Shown: positions 33,461-46,021, numbered from the stretch's first letter. The stretch is 64,000 nt of DNA from Symsagittifera roscoffensis (GCF_963678635.1 NC_087064.1:36651716-36715715), one strand, 5' to 3'. Program-made: numbers and translations. Notes: generated from the sequence alone by a model not told the origin.

Positions 33461-34001
33461 GTTCCGACTTTCGATACGAAAGTAACGGAATATTTGTGCT
33501 CGGGGTGGGTTTTTTTTCTTCAGACAAATTTCGACTTTTTAACTAGCCATTTTTGACGAAATTTTTTTATATCATTCGAAAAGTATTGTTGTCTTGGGCT
33601 CAAATTTGAAAAGATATTTCACCTGTGATCATTTTTCGTAAAGTTATGAGGGTTTAAAGATTGCCATTTTGACCATTTTGACCAATTTGGGACAATTAAC
33701 GGGCGATATATTTCGCGCTATTAACGCGTAAGCGGAGAGTTAATCCGTCTTAGAAGTCGTTCCAAGTTGGTTGAATGAAGCTTATTTGCCATAATTGATT
33801 TGTTACAAGGAACCAAATCTCTCTTTTTGTACTTTAAATGGCGTGTGGGGTGATGATTTTCATAAAAAATTTCAAATTTTACAAAAAAAAGTTCATTTTG
33901 TTTTATTTAATTTAATTTTTTAATGTTATTACTGCTGCTCCATAAACCTTAAAAGGCAGTCGGAACATTCAGGGTTTTGCCCTGATACGAGCAGTCTTGT
34001 T
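33461..34001 (+). mobile_element. HINE, complete
   Basis: Both ends; GGGTTTTGCCC hairpin variant. Confidence 0.75.
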
Positions 34002-34548
34002 GTTCCGACTTTTGATACGAAAGTAACGGAATATTTGTGCTCGGGGTGGGTTTTTTTTTTTCTTCAGACAAATTTCGACTTTTTAACTAGCCATTTTTGA
34101 CGGAATTTTTTTTTATCATTCGAAAAGTATTGTTGTCCTGAGCTTAAATTTGAAAAGATATTTCACCTGTGATCATTTTTCGGTAAGTTATGAGGGTTTA
34201 AAGAGAGCCATTTTGGCCATTTTGACCAATTTGGGACAATTAACGCGCGATATAATTCGCGCTACTAACGCGTAAGCGGAGATTTAATCAGTCTTATAAA
34301 TCGTTCCAAATTGGTTGAACGAAGCTTGTTTGCCATAATTCATATGTTACAAGGAACGAAATCTATCTTTTTGTACTTTATAAGGCGTGTGGGGGGATGA
34401 TTTTCATAAAAAATTTCAAACTTCAGAAAAAAAAAATTTACATTTTATTTTATTTCAATTAATTTTTTTATGTTATTACTGCTGCTCCATAAACCTTAAA
34501 AGGCAGTCGGAACATTCAGGGCTTCGCCCTGATACGAGCAGTCTTGTT
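34002..34548 (+). mobile_element. HINE, complete, precedes G6
   Basis: Pre-segment variant with a lengthened T run after GGGGTGGG. Confidence 0.75.
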
Positions 34549-37208
34549 AACTTTGTTGTCATTTTCATCTGCATGGCTTTTCACACGCTGGACTAAGACC
34601 AAAATAAAATATCTAAACTAAAATTTGAATTCTTTCTCTCACATTGCGATTCAAATTAAATTCAAATTCTAGGAATGCGTCAATTGTTTGTGGTCTTTTT
34701 TTTCATTGAATCAAAACAACCTGGGGCAGTATAATATTTCGATAATGGTTGTCTGGTTGTAAAAGACTCAATGAACCTACTCCAAAAGTTAGAGGTTTCC
34801 GAAATTGAATAGATGTTTTGAGGTACTATTGTTTGATATTTTGTGAACAGAAACCTCGCAAAGGCACCAGTTTGAATTTGTAACAAATTAGGTTGAGAGG
34901 CAGACATTGATTCGCATCACTAGAACTAAACTAGCTTAAATTACAATCAGTTTCGCAATGCTACGATCAGACAGCCTTTATAATGTTAAGCTATTCATTC
35001 GGGAGAAAGTTAAATACAACAATTTATGTGGTTTATGAAAAAGTCTTCAAACTATCTGTGTCGACGAACGCCAAATTTATCAGGATATTAAGCTGATAAG
35101 ATCACCAGCTCTGAAAAACCAGCATCTACTCGTGTTTGCCATATTTTCATCTAAGAGTGCGCTTAGAAATGCAGGCGAATCACCGGATCCAGGCTTTTCA
35201 CATTTTTTTGAATAACAGAAGATTCCTCCTCAAAACCCCCTGAGTTTGAATCTGGAAAAAAATTTGGTGAAATTAAAATTTAGGTTGGCAATGGACACAA
35301 GAGAAGTTTTAACTCTATCAAGCGGTAACAATTTTCATTTGAAAAACCGTTGATATCTTGAAACGTGTAAATCACGCCAAATGGAATTAAGTCAGTGGCA
35401 TGTAAATAACTAAACACACATTGATAGATTAGTTACGGCTTTTTCATTCTATTCGCTGAATTAAAATTTTTAAAATTATTAATCAATAAAATAAGTAATT
35501 GAATTAAATACACAAAGGCGTAGCTACATGAACGCACGCACGCAGGTCGATATGCGCTGGCTTCTGCCTGGAACCCGGTATGTAGCGGAGAATGTATGAC
35601 TGTTATGTACCATATGTTAGATAACGTTATTTCATATGCTTCTAAATTAGTGATAACAAGGTCAAAGTACTAGATAGCGTTGTGGTAGCGTGTTGCCAGT
35701 GGTGAGCGTGACCGTTCAGAATAAAAAAGATTGTATTTTTTTTATTCTCTTGCTTATGTTGTTATGAGTACGTTAAAATTATTTCCACGTGACACAGTCA
35801 GAAACAAAGTCCAGCTATTGTGGCTGAGATGTGTTCTGGTATGGTCCCTCCAAGAACCGCTGATCCCTGCGACGATTGGGCACAGATATTTCAGTTGGTA
35901 GTGATTGTTCAGGAAGAAACAGACACCGGAGATGTATTAAGTAACACTCCCAACCGGAAAAAAATCTACGTTGGAACAGCCGGCGGGTACAGAGGATGCG
36001 ACAGCGAGAACTGAGAGAGAATGTCGCAATATTGAACCCATCAGAGCATAGAGAGATGAGGAGACCCGTCAAACAGACAAAGAGAAGCTGTTGTTTAAAG
36101 GAATTACCAGAAGAAAAGCTGATAAGAGACTGAATCAAAGATGTTTTTTTTTTGCTATGGAAACATGGCCAACGACTTTTTCCAGGAATATCCCAACAGT
36201 AAAAATGTCGATATTAACTTTCCGAAGCTTTGAAAGCTGTCAACTGGCATGTTTTTTTTTGTGAACCGAATGTTAAGAACCGCAACTTCATTCTCTTTGG
36301 GTGGAAACAAAAGGTTAATAAAAGAATGGATCAATTTTTTGGTGCCATAAGCATTTTAAAAAGCGGCTATGACTTTGGATCGAAAAAAGAGCCAATAGTG
36401 CGGGAAACTTTCATTTACAAAATAACAAATGAAGAAGTTACGAAACAGCTATGCATGGAAACGCTATGCTCGATCGTTGCATTCAGTATGCGGCGGTAAG
36501 AGAAAGAGGGGGATAAGTGTGCAAAAGGGTGATCGGTGTCTTACCCAAGTTTGAAGGAAATACATTCTTTCCAGGGCGACAGAGCCTAATCGGCAGCAAC
36601 CAACCTAGATACATCCAGAGAAAACCAGTTAATGACATCAAAGGTCAAGGTTGTACAAATGTCATAATTGCGGTAATTGAATAAAATCAAACTATAGAGG
36701 AGCATTTTACGGCGAAAAAACCATTTGCAGTAACTGTAGCGGTAGGGGATATTTTGCTAAATATTGCGAAAAGAAAACAGTAAGACAGGCTGACGGTTCT
36801 TACAATTTCAACCACTATGGAATGAACTAGATTTCCAATTTAGAAACAGAGAAAGATGATGAAAAAATCGGAGTTTTTGCGATACGGACAGTACAAGACC
36901 AGCCCGATAAGGAGAATTTAAAGTTACTGAGTGATCAAATCGGTTAAAAAATCAATGAAATCGGTAAAAAAAACAATTCGCAATTATAAAAAAAACAACG
37001 CGAATTCGGAGAGTTTTTGATACGGACAGTATAGGACCAGGCAACTAATAAGAATAAAAATTACCAAGAATCCGAATTGGCAAAAATCAGTAGGAAAGGG
37101 AAATCCATGTGAATTTTGCAGGTTAAGTTTCACCAGCTTCAGTATAGGTACTAAATGGTGAAGTCGGTCCCAAACAAAATTAGCAGTATCATCTATAGCG
37201 CGACCGAC
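34549..37208 (+). mobile_element. Captured retrotransposon segment G6 (type C)
   Basis: Type C variants as in G3. It lacks the extra stop of G3 but gains one A in CCGGAAAAAAATC near 35957, shifting the end of the first gag ORF. Confidence 0.75.
35829..36790 (+). pseudogene. Gag pseudogene of segment G6
   Basis: As in the other copies, with a private frameshift near 35957; capsid-like ORF at 36230-36499. Confidence 0.6.
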
Positions 37209-37378
37209 TTCAAATGGCGTGTGGGAGAATGATGTTCAAAGAAAAATTAAAAAAAAAAAAATTTCCTTCTATTTTTTTATATTCATTTTGTTAATGATGT
37301 TTATGTTATTACTGCTCCATAAATCTTAAAAGGCAGTCGGAACATTCAGGGCTTTGCCCTGATACAAGCTGTCTTGTT
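37209..37378 (+). mobile_element. HINE 3' remnant fused to G6
   Basis: Same junction and allele as the others; followed by the TTTCCGAC variant start seen also at 22222. Confidence 0.75.
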
Positions 37379-37910
37379 TTTCCGACTTTCGATACGAAAG
37401 TAACGGAATATTTGTGCTCGAGGTGGGTTTTTTTCTTCAGACAAATTTCGACTTTTTAACTAGCCATTTTTGACGAAATTTTTTTTATATCATTCGAAAA
37501 GTATTGTTGTCTTGGGCTCAAATTTGAAAAGATATTTCACCTGTGATCATTTTTCGTAAAGTTATGAGGGTTTAAAGATTGCCATTTTGACCAATTTGGG
37601 ACAATTAACGCGCGATATAATTCGCGCTATTAACGCGTAAGCGGAGATTTAATCCATCTTATAAACCGTTCCAAGTTGGTTGAATGAAGCTTATTTGCCA
37701 TAATTGATTTGTTACAAGGAACCAAATTTCTCTTTTTGTACTTTAAATGGCGTGTGGGGTGATGATTTTCATAAAAAATTTCAAATTTTACAAAAAAAAG
37801 TTCATTTTGTTTTATTTAATTTAATTTTTTAATGTTATTACTGCTGCTCCATAAACCTTAAAAGGCAGTCGGAACATTCAGGGCTTTGCCCTGATACGAG
37901 CAGTCTTGTT
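37379..37910 (+). mobile_element. HINE, complete
   Basis: Carries CTCGAGGTGGG like 22222-22755, so it marks the start of a third array block; here no fold-back copy or spacer follows. Confidence 0.75.
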
Positions 37911-38458
37911 GTTCCGACTTTCGATACGAAAGTAACGGAATATTTGTGCTCGGGATGGGTTTTTTTTTTTCTTCAGACAAATTTCGACTTTTTAACTAGC
38001 CATTTTTGACGGAATTTTTTTTTTATCATTCGAAAAGTATTGTTGTCCTGAGCTTAAATTTGAAAAGATATTTCACCTGTGATCCTTTTTCGGTAAGTTA
38101 TGAGGGTTTAAAGAGAGCCATTTTGGCCATTTTGACCAATTTGGGACAATTAACGCGCGATATAATTCGCGCTACTAACGCGTAAGCGGAGATTTAATCA
38201 GTCTTATAAATCGTTCCAAATTGGTTGAACGAAGCTTATTTGCCATAATTCATATGTTACAAGGAACGAAATCTATCTTTTTGTACTTTATAAGGCGTGT
38301 GGGGGGATGATTTTCATAAAAAATTTCAAACTTCAGAAAAAAAAAATTTACATTTTATTTTATTTCAATTAATTTTTTTATGTTATTACTGCTGCTCCAT
38401 AAACCTTAAAAGGCAGTCGGAACATTCAGGGCTTCGCCCTGATACGAGCAGTCTTGTT
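37911..38458 (+). mobile_element. HINE, complete, precedes G7
   Basis: Pre-segment variant with CTCGGGATGGG and GTGATCCTTTTTC. Confidence 0.75.
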
Positions 38459-39490
38459 AACTTTGTTGTCATTTTCATCTGCATGGCTTTTCACACGCTG
38501 GACTAAGACCAAAATAAAATATCTAAACTAAAATTTGAATTCTTTCTCTCACATTGCGATTCAAATTAAATTCAAATTCTAGGAATGCGTCAATTGTTTG
38601 TGGTCTTTTTTTTCATTGAATCAAAACAACCCGGGGCAGTATAATATTTCGATAATGGTTGTCTGGTTGTAAAAGACTCAATGAACCTACTCCAAAAGTT
38701 AGAGGTTTCCGAAATTGAATAGATGTTTTGAGGTACTATTGTTTGATATTTTGTGAACAGAAACCTCGCAAAGGCACCAGTTTGAATTTGTAACAAATTA
38801 GGTTGAGAGGCAGACATTGATTCGCATCACTAGAACTAAACTAGCTTAAATTACAATCAGTTTCGCAATGCTACGATCAGACAGCCTTTATAATGTTAAG
38901 CTATTCATTCGGGAGAAAGTTAAATACAACAATTTATGTGGTTTATGAAAAAGTCTTCAAACTATCTGTGTCGACGAACGCCAAATTTATCAGGATATTA
39001 AGCTGATAAGATCACCAGCTCTGAAAAACCAGCATCTACTCGTGTTTGCCATATTTTCATCTAAGAGTGCGCTTAGAAATGCAGGCGAATCACCGGATCC
39101 AGGCTTTTCACATTTTTTTGTATAACAGAAGATTCCTCCTCAAAACCCCCTGAGTTTGAATCTGGAAAAAAATTTGGTGAAATTAAAATTTAGGTTGGCA
39201 ATGGACACAAGAGAAGTTTTAACTCTATCAAGCGGTAACAATTTTCATTTGAAAAACCGTTGATATCTTGAAACGTGTAAATCACGCGAAATGGAATTAA
39301 GTCAGTGGCATGTAAATAACTAAACACACATTGATAGAATAGTTACGGCTTTTTCATTCTATTCGCTGAATTAAAATTTTTAAAATTATTAATCAATAAA
39401 ATAAGTAATTGAATTAAATACACAAAGGCGTAGCTACATGAACGCACGCACGCAGGTCGATATGCGCTGGCTTCTGCCTGGAACCCGGTA

Positions 39491-39703
39491 TGTAGCGGAG
39501 AATGTATGACTGTTATGTACCATATGTTAGATAACGTTATTTCATATGCTTCTAAATTAGTGATAACAAGGTCAAAGTACTAGATAGCGTTGTGGTAGCG
39601 TGTTGCCAGTGGTGAGCGTGACCGTTCAGAATAAAAAAGATTGTATTTTTTTATTCTCTTGCTTATGTTGTTATGAGTACGTTAAAATTATTTCCACGTG
39701 ACA
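39491..39703 (+). repeat. 5' LTR of the Ty3/Gypsy element (G7)
   Basis: Starts TGTAGCGGAGAATGTATGAC and is taken to end at CACGTGACA, giving TGT...ACA ends. The first ~110 bases align at roughly 70% to 44858-44970, with shared blocks TGTATGACTGTT, TATGTTAGAT, AAGGTCAA and TACTAGA. The following CAGTCAGAAACAAAG would be the primer-binding region; I could not assign it to a tRNA. Confidence 0.65.
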
Positions 39704-39737
39704 CAGTCAGAAACAAAGTCCAGCTATTGTGGCTGAG

Positions 39738-40645
39738 ATGTGTTCTGGTATGGTCCCTCCAAGAACCGCTGATCCCTGCGACGATTGGGCACAGATATTT
39801 CAGTTGGTAGTGATTGTTCAGGAAGAAACAGACACCGGAGATGTATTAAGTAACACTCCCAACCGGAAAAAATCTACGTTGGAACAGCCGGCGGGTACAG
39901 AGGATGCGACAGCGAGAACTGAGAGAGAATGTCGCAATATTGAACCCATCAGAGCATAGAGAGATGAGGAGACCCGTCAAACAGACAAAGAGAAGCTGTT
40001 GTTTAAAGGAATTACCAGAAGAAAAGCTGATAAGAGACTGAATCAAAGATGTTTTTTTTTGTTGGGGAAACATGGCCAACGACTTTTTCCAGGAATATCC
40101 CAACAGTAAAAATGTCGATATTAACTTTCCGAAGCTTCATTCTCTTTGGGTGGAAACAAAAGGTTAATAAAAGAATGGATCAATTTTTTGGTGCCATAAG
40201 CATTTTAAAAAGCGGCTATGACTTTGGATCGAAAAAAGAGCCAATAGTGCGGGAAACTTTCATTTACAAAATAACAAATGAAGAAGTTACGAAACAGCTA
40301 TGCATGGAAACGCTATGCTCGATCGTTGCATTCAGTATGCGGCGGTAAGAGAAAGAGGGGGATAAGTGTGCAAAAGGGTGATCGGTGTCTTACCCAAGTT
40401 TGAAGGAAATACATTCTTTCCAGGGCGACAGAGCCTAATCGGCAGCAACCAACCTAGATACATCCAGAGAAAACCAGTGAATGACATCAAAGGTCAAGGT
40501 TGTACAAATGTCATAATTGCGGTAATTGAATAAAATCAAACTATAGAGGAGCATTTTACGGCGAAAAAACCATTTGCAGTAACTGTAGCGGTAGGGGATA
40601 TTTTGCTAAATATTGCGAAAAGAAAACAGTAAGACAGGCTGACGG
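39738..40645 (+). pseudogene. Gag pseudogene of G7 (capsid end and nucleocapsid)
   Basis: Gag would form the particle core and bind the element RNA. The N-terminal ORF begins MCSGMVPPRTADPCDDW, the capsid-like part ends DFGSKKEPIVRETFIYK..ITNEEVTKQL, matching the conserved end of Ty3/Gypsy capsid proteins, and the nucleocapsid remains read CHNCG, then a stop, then CSNCSGRGYFAKYC. The last is a CCHC zinc knuckle with Tyr in place of the metal-binding His. The spacing of the two knuckles resembles the Mag lineage. Stops, frame changes and the knuckle substitution make it non-functional. Confidence 0.7.
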
Positions 40646-41126
40646 TTCTTACAATTTCAACCACTATGGAATGAACTAGATTCCCAATTTAGAAACAGAG
40701 AAAGATGATGAAAAAATCGGAGTTTTTGCGATACGGACAGTACAAGACCAGCCCGATAAGGAGAATTTAAAGTTACTGAGTGATCAAATCGGTTAAAAAA
40801 TCAATGAAATCGGTAAAAAAAACAATTCGCAATTATAAAAAAAAAACAACGCGAATTCGGAGAATTTTTGATACGGACAGTATAGGACCAGGCAACTAAT
40901 AAGAATAAAAATTACCAAGAATCCGAATTGGCAAAAATCAGTAGGAAAGGGAAATCCAAGTGAATTTTGCAGGTTAAGTTTCACCAGCTTCAGTATAGGT
41001 ACTAAATGGTGAAGTCGGTCCCAAACAAAATTAGCAGTATCATCTATAGCGCGACCGACAGGTTGTAAGAATCGTTGCCCTTATTTGCACTAATATTGAA
41101 TCGGAGTGATGATCCGCCGCGGGTAA

Positions 41127-41306
41127 ATAGTTGTTCATTACCAAGAGAGCCACAAAGATATCATTGGAAAAAACCTCTTGCCATCATTAGGAATTGAAGT
41201 ACGTCAACGACACGTGTCAAAAGCGTTGATTGAAAGTTTCAGGAACCAGGAAAAAAAGCAAGTTCAGTACTCGCCATTTCAACGAAAGTATAACAATTGT
41301 ATTTAA
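41127..41306 (+). pseudogene. Protease end and protease-RT linker remnant
   Basis: A 59-codon open stretch with DIIGKNLLPSLGIE, resembling the C-terminal part of retroviral-type aspartic proteases of Ty3/Gypsy elements and the start of the linker. The catalytic Asp region upstream is not legible. Confidence 0.45.
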
Positions 41307-41389
41307 ACGAATTCATAGGGTTGTTTGTCAGAAAAAATGTACTGAAGGAACCGTTACACACGATACAGGTAAGAGTAACGGGTCCCTAT

Positions 41390-41900
41390 TCACGTACGGG
41401 CTAAAGTTGAAGAAACCTTGGAGAAACTGTTTTAAAATTATCATATTGTCAAGTTGGGGAAATTTAAGAAGGATTTTTAAATTTTGCCTACAGTCCTGAC
41501 GGCGAAACGCGACGGGTCTGAACAATTAGCGTTAAACTCGAAACTGATAAGCGAACATAAATTCTGGCACCTCTATTAAATGCTTAATATGAATGAGCTT
41601 GTTGAAAATGCAGCCAGCGGTAATACTACCGAGGTCATCTCGATCTCCAACAACGAATTGAAATACGCTTAATGCTTTAAAACGGGGTTTTATGGTTTGG
41701 GAGATATGCCCAACGAGTTCCAGCGAGCGATGGAGTGTATATTAGGGCATCTGTCAGTGGTACATGTATTTCTAGACGACATATTGGTCCCAACACGGGA
41801 GTCTGACAAACGCCTTGCCGTGGGAAACTATAAAATGAGAGGAGATCAGGAAGCTACCTTCGATAAATGTCCATGGGAAAAAAGCCACTGATAAAAGTCA
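41390..41900 (+). pseudogene. Reverse transcriptase remnant
   Basis: One frame with several internal stops carries LALNSKLISEHKFW, NMNELVENAASGN, then KTGFYGLGDMPNEFQRAMEC and VHVFLDDILV. The last contains the DD pair of the polymerase active site (FLDD in the YXDD position). Between NMNELVENAASGN and KTGFYG the part with the first catalytic Asp appears deleted. RNase H is missing altogether. Confidence 0.75.
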
Positions 41901-42149
41901 ACGGCTGTCACAAAAGTTATTTCCCCTGAGATGATGTTCCCTACAATTCTTTTTGACTGGCCCGAAATTTTTGATGCGTAGTCAATTCCGATCCTTACAA
42001 AAGAGGATGAAATCCTTAATTGAGTAGTTGAGGCGTTAATTGCCAAAATTTATGAACAGAATAAAAAGTGAGGCCAATGGTTCAACCATTAACTTCATAA
42101 ACTTCAAAAATCAAATGGCATTCCATTTCCTGAACTTGAAGACAATCTG

Positions 42150-42720
42150 GTGATGCGGCTGCCATCAAAATGCGACTGCTTAAAGCAGTTAAAGGAACGT
42201 TTAAGATGCGCAAAGTGGCGAACAACTATTTCTTGTGGCCACCTATAAATCGCAAAAATCAGTCAACAGCACCGAACTGCAGGGAATGCGTCAAATTGGA
42301 TAAAAACTTGAAGTCGCTAATATCAGAGTGGTATTTGGATATTTTATAGAGCCAAAACAAAAATTGCATCTGGGTTTTCTACGACCATTGCCGCCGGTAC
42401 GGGGAGCAAAAAGGTATTTGATAACCTAGATAGAATTTCAAAAATCAGTCGATACAAATTACAAAAAAACAACAGCAACGGTGCTTGAAGATCCCAAGGG
42501 CATGTCGAACAGACCCAGGTTTAGGGTTTGTAGAGAAATTAATACGTGACTTTTGCACAAAGAAAAACTTTCAGTTAGTTTCTGCACCGGTGTGAAACCA
42601 TCGAGCGACCGAACTGATGGAAAGGTGTATATGTAGAATGCGGGAACGTCTAGCAGTGTACTTGTTCCAAAAACTTAGACCTGCACTGAAAACAGCTTTA
42701 ATTGAATTTTTTTTTCACGA
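42150..42720 (+). pseudogene. Integrase remnant
   Basis: Broken frames with NNYFLWPPINR and NCRECVK (zinc-binding N-terminal domain; the His pair is lost), KQKLHLGFLRPLPPVRGAKR (start of the catalytic core) and LGFVEKLIRDFCTKKNFQLV followed by a degraded APV.NHRATELMER segment with the core Glu. The order is as in Ty3/Gypsy pol. Several frameshifts and stops. Confidence 0.65.
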
Positions 42721-44845
42721 TAAGAACAACTAAACACCAATCATTGTGTTGTTCACCGTACTGAGCTCGCTTGCGCTGTAAACTGAATACTTTTTGGCTT
42801 ACGGTTGAGAACAGTGCCTCCTTAAGTAAATTATTATGGTAAAACGTGTTTTATTACTCAATCCGAAACAAGAAGATGTTTCCCGCGCGGTTCATGCAAT
42901 ACTGCACCAGTACGGACGACGAAACGATGATGGGTGTTCACTAAAGGATCGAACACTCCTTGGCGGGAGCTCCACAGGCTCACAAGTTGAGACAACCGGG
43001 AAAAAAATGAAGCGCCGGCTCTAACCGCACAGCAAAAAGTTTATCAAATTTTACCGAAAACTCAAAATCAATTAAAGTGGCAACCATTTTTCGAGTTATT
43101 AAATTAGAAGGTGGTGCCTAATTCTGTTCATACAGTTGCATTGAACTCGGAAAAAATAATGGATTAATCTGACATTTTGATAAGACTAGGTGACACAGCA
43201 TCAGAATCAGTAGTGAAACTGGAGAAAGCATCGATACGGGACGAATTGTATCAACGCAAAGAGGCAGCCCTGCAGGCCAACGCAGAGTCCCCAACGGTTA
43301 GATCACCACGCAGGCCATTATTTGATACAACAGGCTTAGCTTATAAACCGATCTGCATATACAGCTCGTCAAAAGGACCGATGTCTACAGAAGCCTGATC
43401 TTAAATCACGTTACGATCAAGATACTGCAGGAGAAGCCAGAAGATCCGACGCTGGCAGAAAAACCGATTGCGAACTAGGGCGTCAAAGAGTTTCAAAAAC
43501 CGACAACCTGGACAAATTGTCTACTACTCAGTCTCAGAGGCTAATAGAGTGGTGACAATGAATACTGGACCTATCTTGTCGGCGTAAAGAGGAGGGCGAA
43601 CTGACAACGATTCGTGAAGCGATCAAAATGGAGCCTGCAATCCCACATCGGTTTTTCGGGCGAGATCCAGGAGCCAAAAGTCCCAAGCCCAAAGTCCTAA
43701 GCCCATCCTACATGATAACACGAGACCTTTAGGGAACGAAGGCAGCCAAAATTCCTCGGAGAACGATTTTTCACAAGTACAATCAATTCTGAGACACATG
43801 CGACTAAAGTGGTAACCACTAAAGACATCTCGGAGTAAAGTTTGAATGTGTTATCACAGACGGCCCTGAGACCCTCATGTTTGAAAACGACCAGTAGAAC
43901 AATAGAGAAGTGCATGGAGGAGACCACACGACAGTAAGAAAAAAGACTAACAGCCCGAATAATATACCGAAACCAAAAAAAGGACAACAGAAGAACATGC
44001 TTCGATCGAGAAATGTGTCGATTCTATTGGGGGCTGATTATAACTAGTTCGCACTCACAGGTCTGGACCAGAAGGTTTCGAGGTACTTTGTGGATGTTCT
44101 TGGCAAGTTACGTAGATTCGTCAATTATACCAATGGCACAGCGCGGATAATTGATACTCAGGGCAACAACTCGGACGAAATCCGATTTCACGTGCTATAA
44201 CTAGGACTTTAGCGCGTATTCCGATTAGTTGGAAAACCCCTCACGCGGAAAGTTGGTATATATAACCCAAGTGGAAATTCGGAGGACATGAGAGGCCATT
44301 GACGAGGTCGGACGAGAGCCTTTCGACAGAGTGGTTGTCGAATCTGGAGTGACAGTACCAGTGTCAAGGCGAACTACGAGCATACACATCGAGAGTGAAA
44401 AAATCCAGGTGCAGAAGAAGCAAGCATCTGAGACAACAACCACCAAGGGAGAACTAGGAATCACTGATGAAGCACATCGAAGTTTGCCATCGGATGAGGC
44501 GAACCGAACTCTGCCTTTGGCTATAGAAGAAGATGTACTGCCGGTTCAGGAAATATTACCGGGGCAGATGCTCCTGGTTAAGTTAGTTATCAGCGGCGAC
44601 TCTGGTGGTGCGATGGCCACATACGGTTTAGACATAGGGGATAAAAAGTCGGCCATCAGCATGACGGAGGAGGATCAGCGGCAAATTCTCGATGAACTGG
44701 AGATCCTCTGAGATATAAGAACAGAAACCTAGACCAGAGGGGGAAGTTGTGGTTTGTCTGGATTCGGATTTTTGATATTGAACTTTAAACTCAAACAAAT
44801 TTAATGCAGCAAATTGATTATTTTAGTATGATGTTCTAGATTTAG
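42721..44845 (+). other. Region between integrase and 3' LTR
   Basis: About 2.1 kb, less AT-rich than its surroundings, with short open pieces at 42836-43024, 43177-43398 and 44331-44711 (126 codons, beginning with acidic/Thr-rich sequence and containing EILPGQMLLVKLV). These may be the pol C-terminus or an additional ORF of the element. I see no signal peptide, membrane anchor or envelope motif. Confidence 0.4.
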
Positions 44846-44857
44846 TTGAAGGGGGAG
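44846..44857 (+). promoter_or_regulatory. Polypurine tract
   Basis: GTTGAAGGGGGAG lies directly before the TGTAG start of the 3' LTR, the position used to prime plus-strand DNA synthesis in LTR elements. Confidence 0.6.
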
Positions 44858-44970
44858 TGTAGTTGAGACTGTATGACTGTTTTGTAACTTATGTTAGATG
44901 ACAATTTTACGTATTTTATTGATAAAGTGATATTAAGGTCAACATACTAGAGAACGCTGTGGTCAAGCTT
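44858..44970 (+). repeat. 3' LTR, truncated
   Basis: Begins TGTAGTTGAGACTGTATGAC and follows the 5' LTR until CTGTGGTCAAGC, after which similarity ends. Divergence between the LTRs is high, so the insertion is old compared with the tandem amplification. Confidence 0.65.
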
Positions 44971-45051
44971 TAATCTTTAGAGACCCAAAACAAGCCTCAA
45001 AGGGCTTGAGAAGTGGAATTATAATTAGCTTGTGTTTTCGGCACCATTTGA

Positions 45052-45136
45052 CTACGTCAAGCGCGGAACCATAGCAAACCCCTTTTTAGTCGTTATTTGA
45101 ACTCCAAAATAGGGCTTTGGTTCCGCGCTTGAAGTA
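45052..45136. repeat. 85-bp inverted repeat
   Basis: Arms CAAGCGCGGAACC and GGTTCCGCGCTTG are perfect, with flanking partial pairing (CTAC..GTAG, AGC/GCT). Possibly a tiny MITE or a remnant of a palindromic element. Confidence 0.6.
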
Positions 45137-45499
45137 GATAAATGCCTGTTCTCAACTTTTTCGTTTTCAGACTAAATTACACGGATACTAAATTACACGG
45201 CACGACTTTGGAATAAGTTTTGCAGTGCAGCGTTACACCTATTTTGATTGCCCTTCCTTTTTGAAGTAAATCAAAAACAGAGCTTTTATTGACGGTTTAA
45301 TTTAAAACTGTAATTTTAGATGTTTTCGATTTTTTTCTACTCTTGGAACTTTTTGTATTAACTATGATTAAATTTGTTGTTTGTTAGACCAATTTGGTCG
45401 AAAGCGACTACAATAGAGTCTACTCGTATACTAGTGACTACAGTAGATACTCGTAATTTTCGTAATTTATTGGTTTTTCGATAACGGTTTTTCGTAATT

Positions 45500-46021
45500 G
45501 TTCCGACTTTCGATACGAAAGTAACGGAATATTTGTGCTCGGGGTGGGTTTTTTTTTCTTCAGACAAATTTCGACTTTTTAACTAGCCATTTTTGACGGA
45601 ATTTTTTTTATCATTCAAAAGGTATTGTTGTCCTGAGCTCAAATTTGAAAAAATATATCACCTGTGATCTTTTTTCGTAAAGTTATGGGGGTTTAAAGAT
45701 TGGATTTTGGCCAATTTGGGACAATTAACGCGCGAGATATTTCGCGCTATTAACGCGTAAGCGGAGATTTAATCCGTCTTAAAATCGTTCCAAATTGGTT
45801 GAAAGAAGCTTATTTGCCATAATAGATTTGTTTTAAGGAGCTAAATCTATCTTTTGGTACTTTAAATGGCGTGTGGGGGGATGGCTTTCATAAAAATTTC
45901 AAATTAAAAATTTTAATTTTAATTTTTTTACATTTAATTTTTTAATGTTATTACTGCTCCATAAAACCTTACAAGGCAGTCGGAACATTCAGGGCTTCGC
46001 CCTGATACGAGCAATCTTGTT
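45500..46021 (+). mobile_element. HINE, solitary copy
   Basis: 522-bp diverged copy with intact 5' hairpin and 3' terminal hairpin, ending GCAATCTTGTT. The left flank ends TT and the right flank starts TT, the T-rich context expected for Helentron insertion. Confidence 0.75.

Larger units (their letters stand above)
38459..44970 (+). mobile_element. Segment G7: the retrotransposon continuing into pol
   Basis: Type A variants (GTATAACAG, ACCAGTGAATGAC) at its start. Unlike G1-G6, at GCGCGACCGAC (41059) it does not join a HINE remnant but continues as AGGTTGTAAG into protease, reverse transcriptase and integrase remains, a polypurine tract and a 3' LTR. It is therefore the nearest thing to the parent copy. 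It also has a private ~66-base deletion in gag near 40136 (GAAGCTT joined to CATTCTC). The LTR-to-LTR length is about 5.5 kb. Confidence 0.75.

Noticed and set aside
42721-44845. Possible envelope gene of the LTR element
   Set aside because: No signal peptide, membrane anchor or cleavage motif is visible in the open pieces, so no such claim is made.
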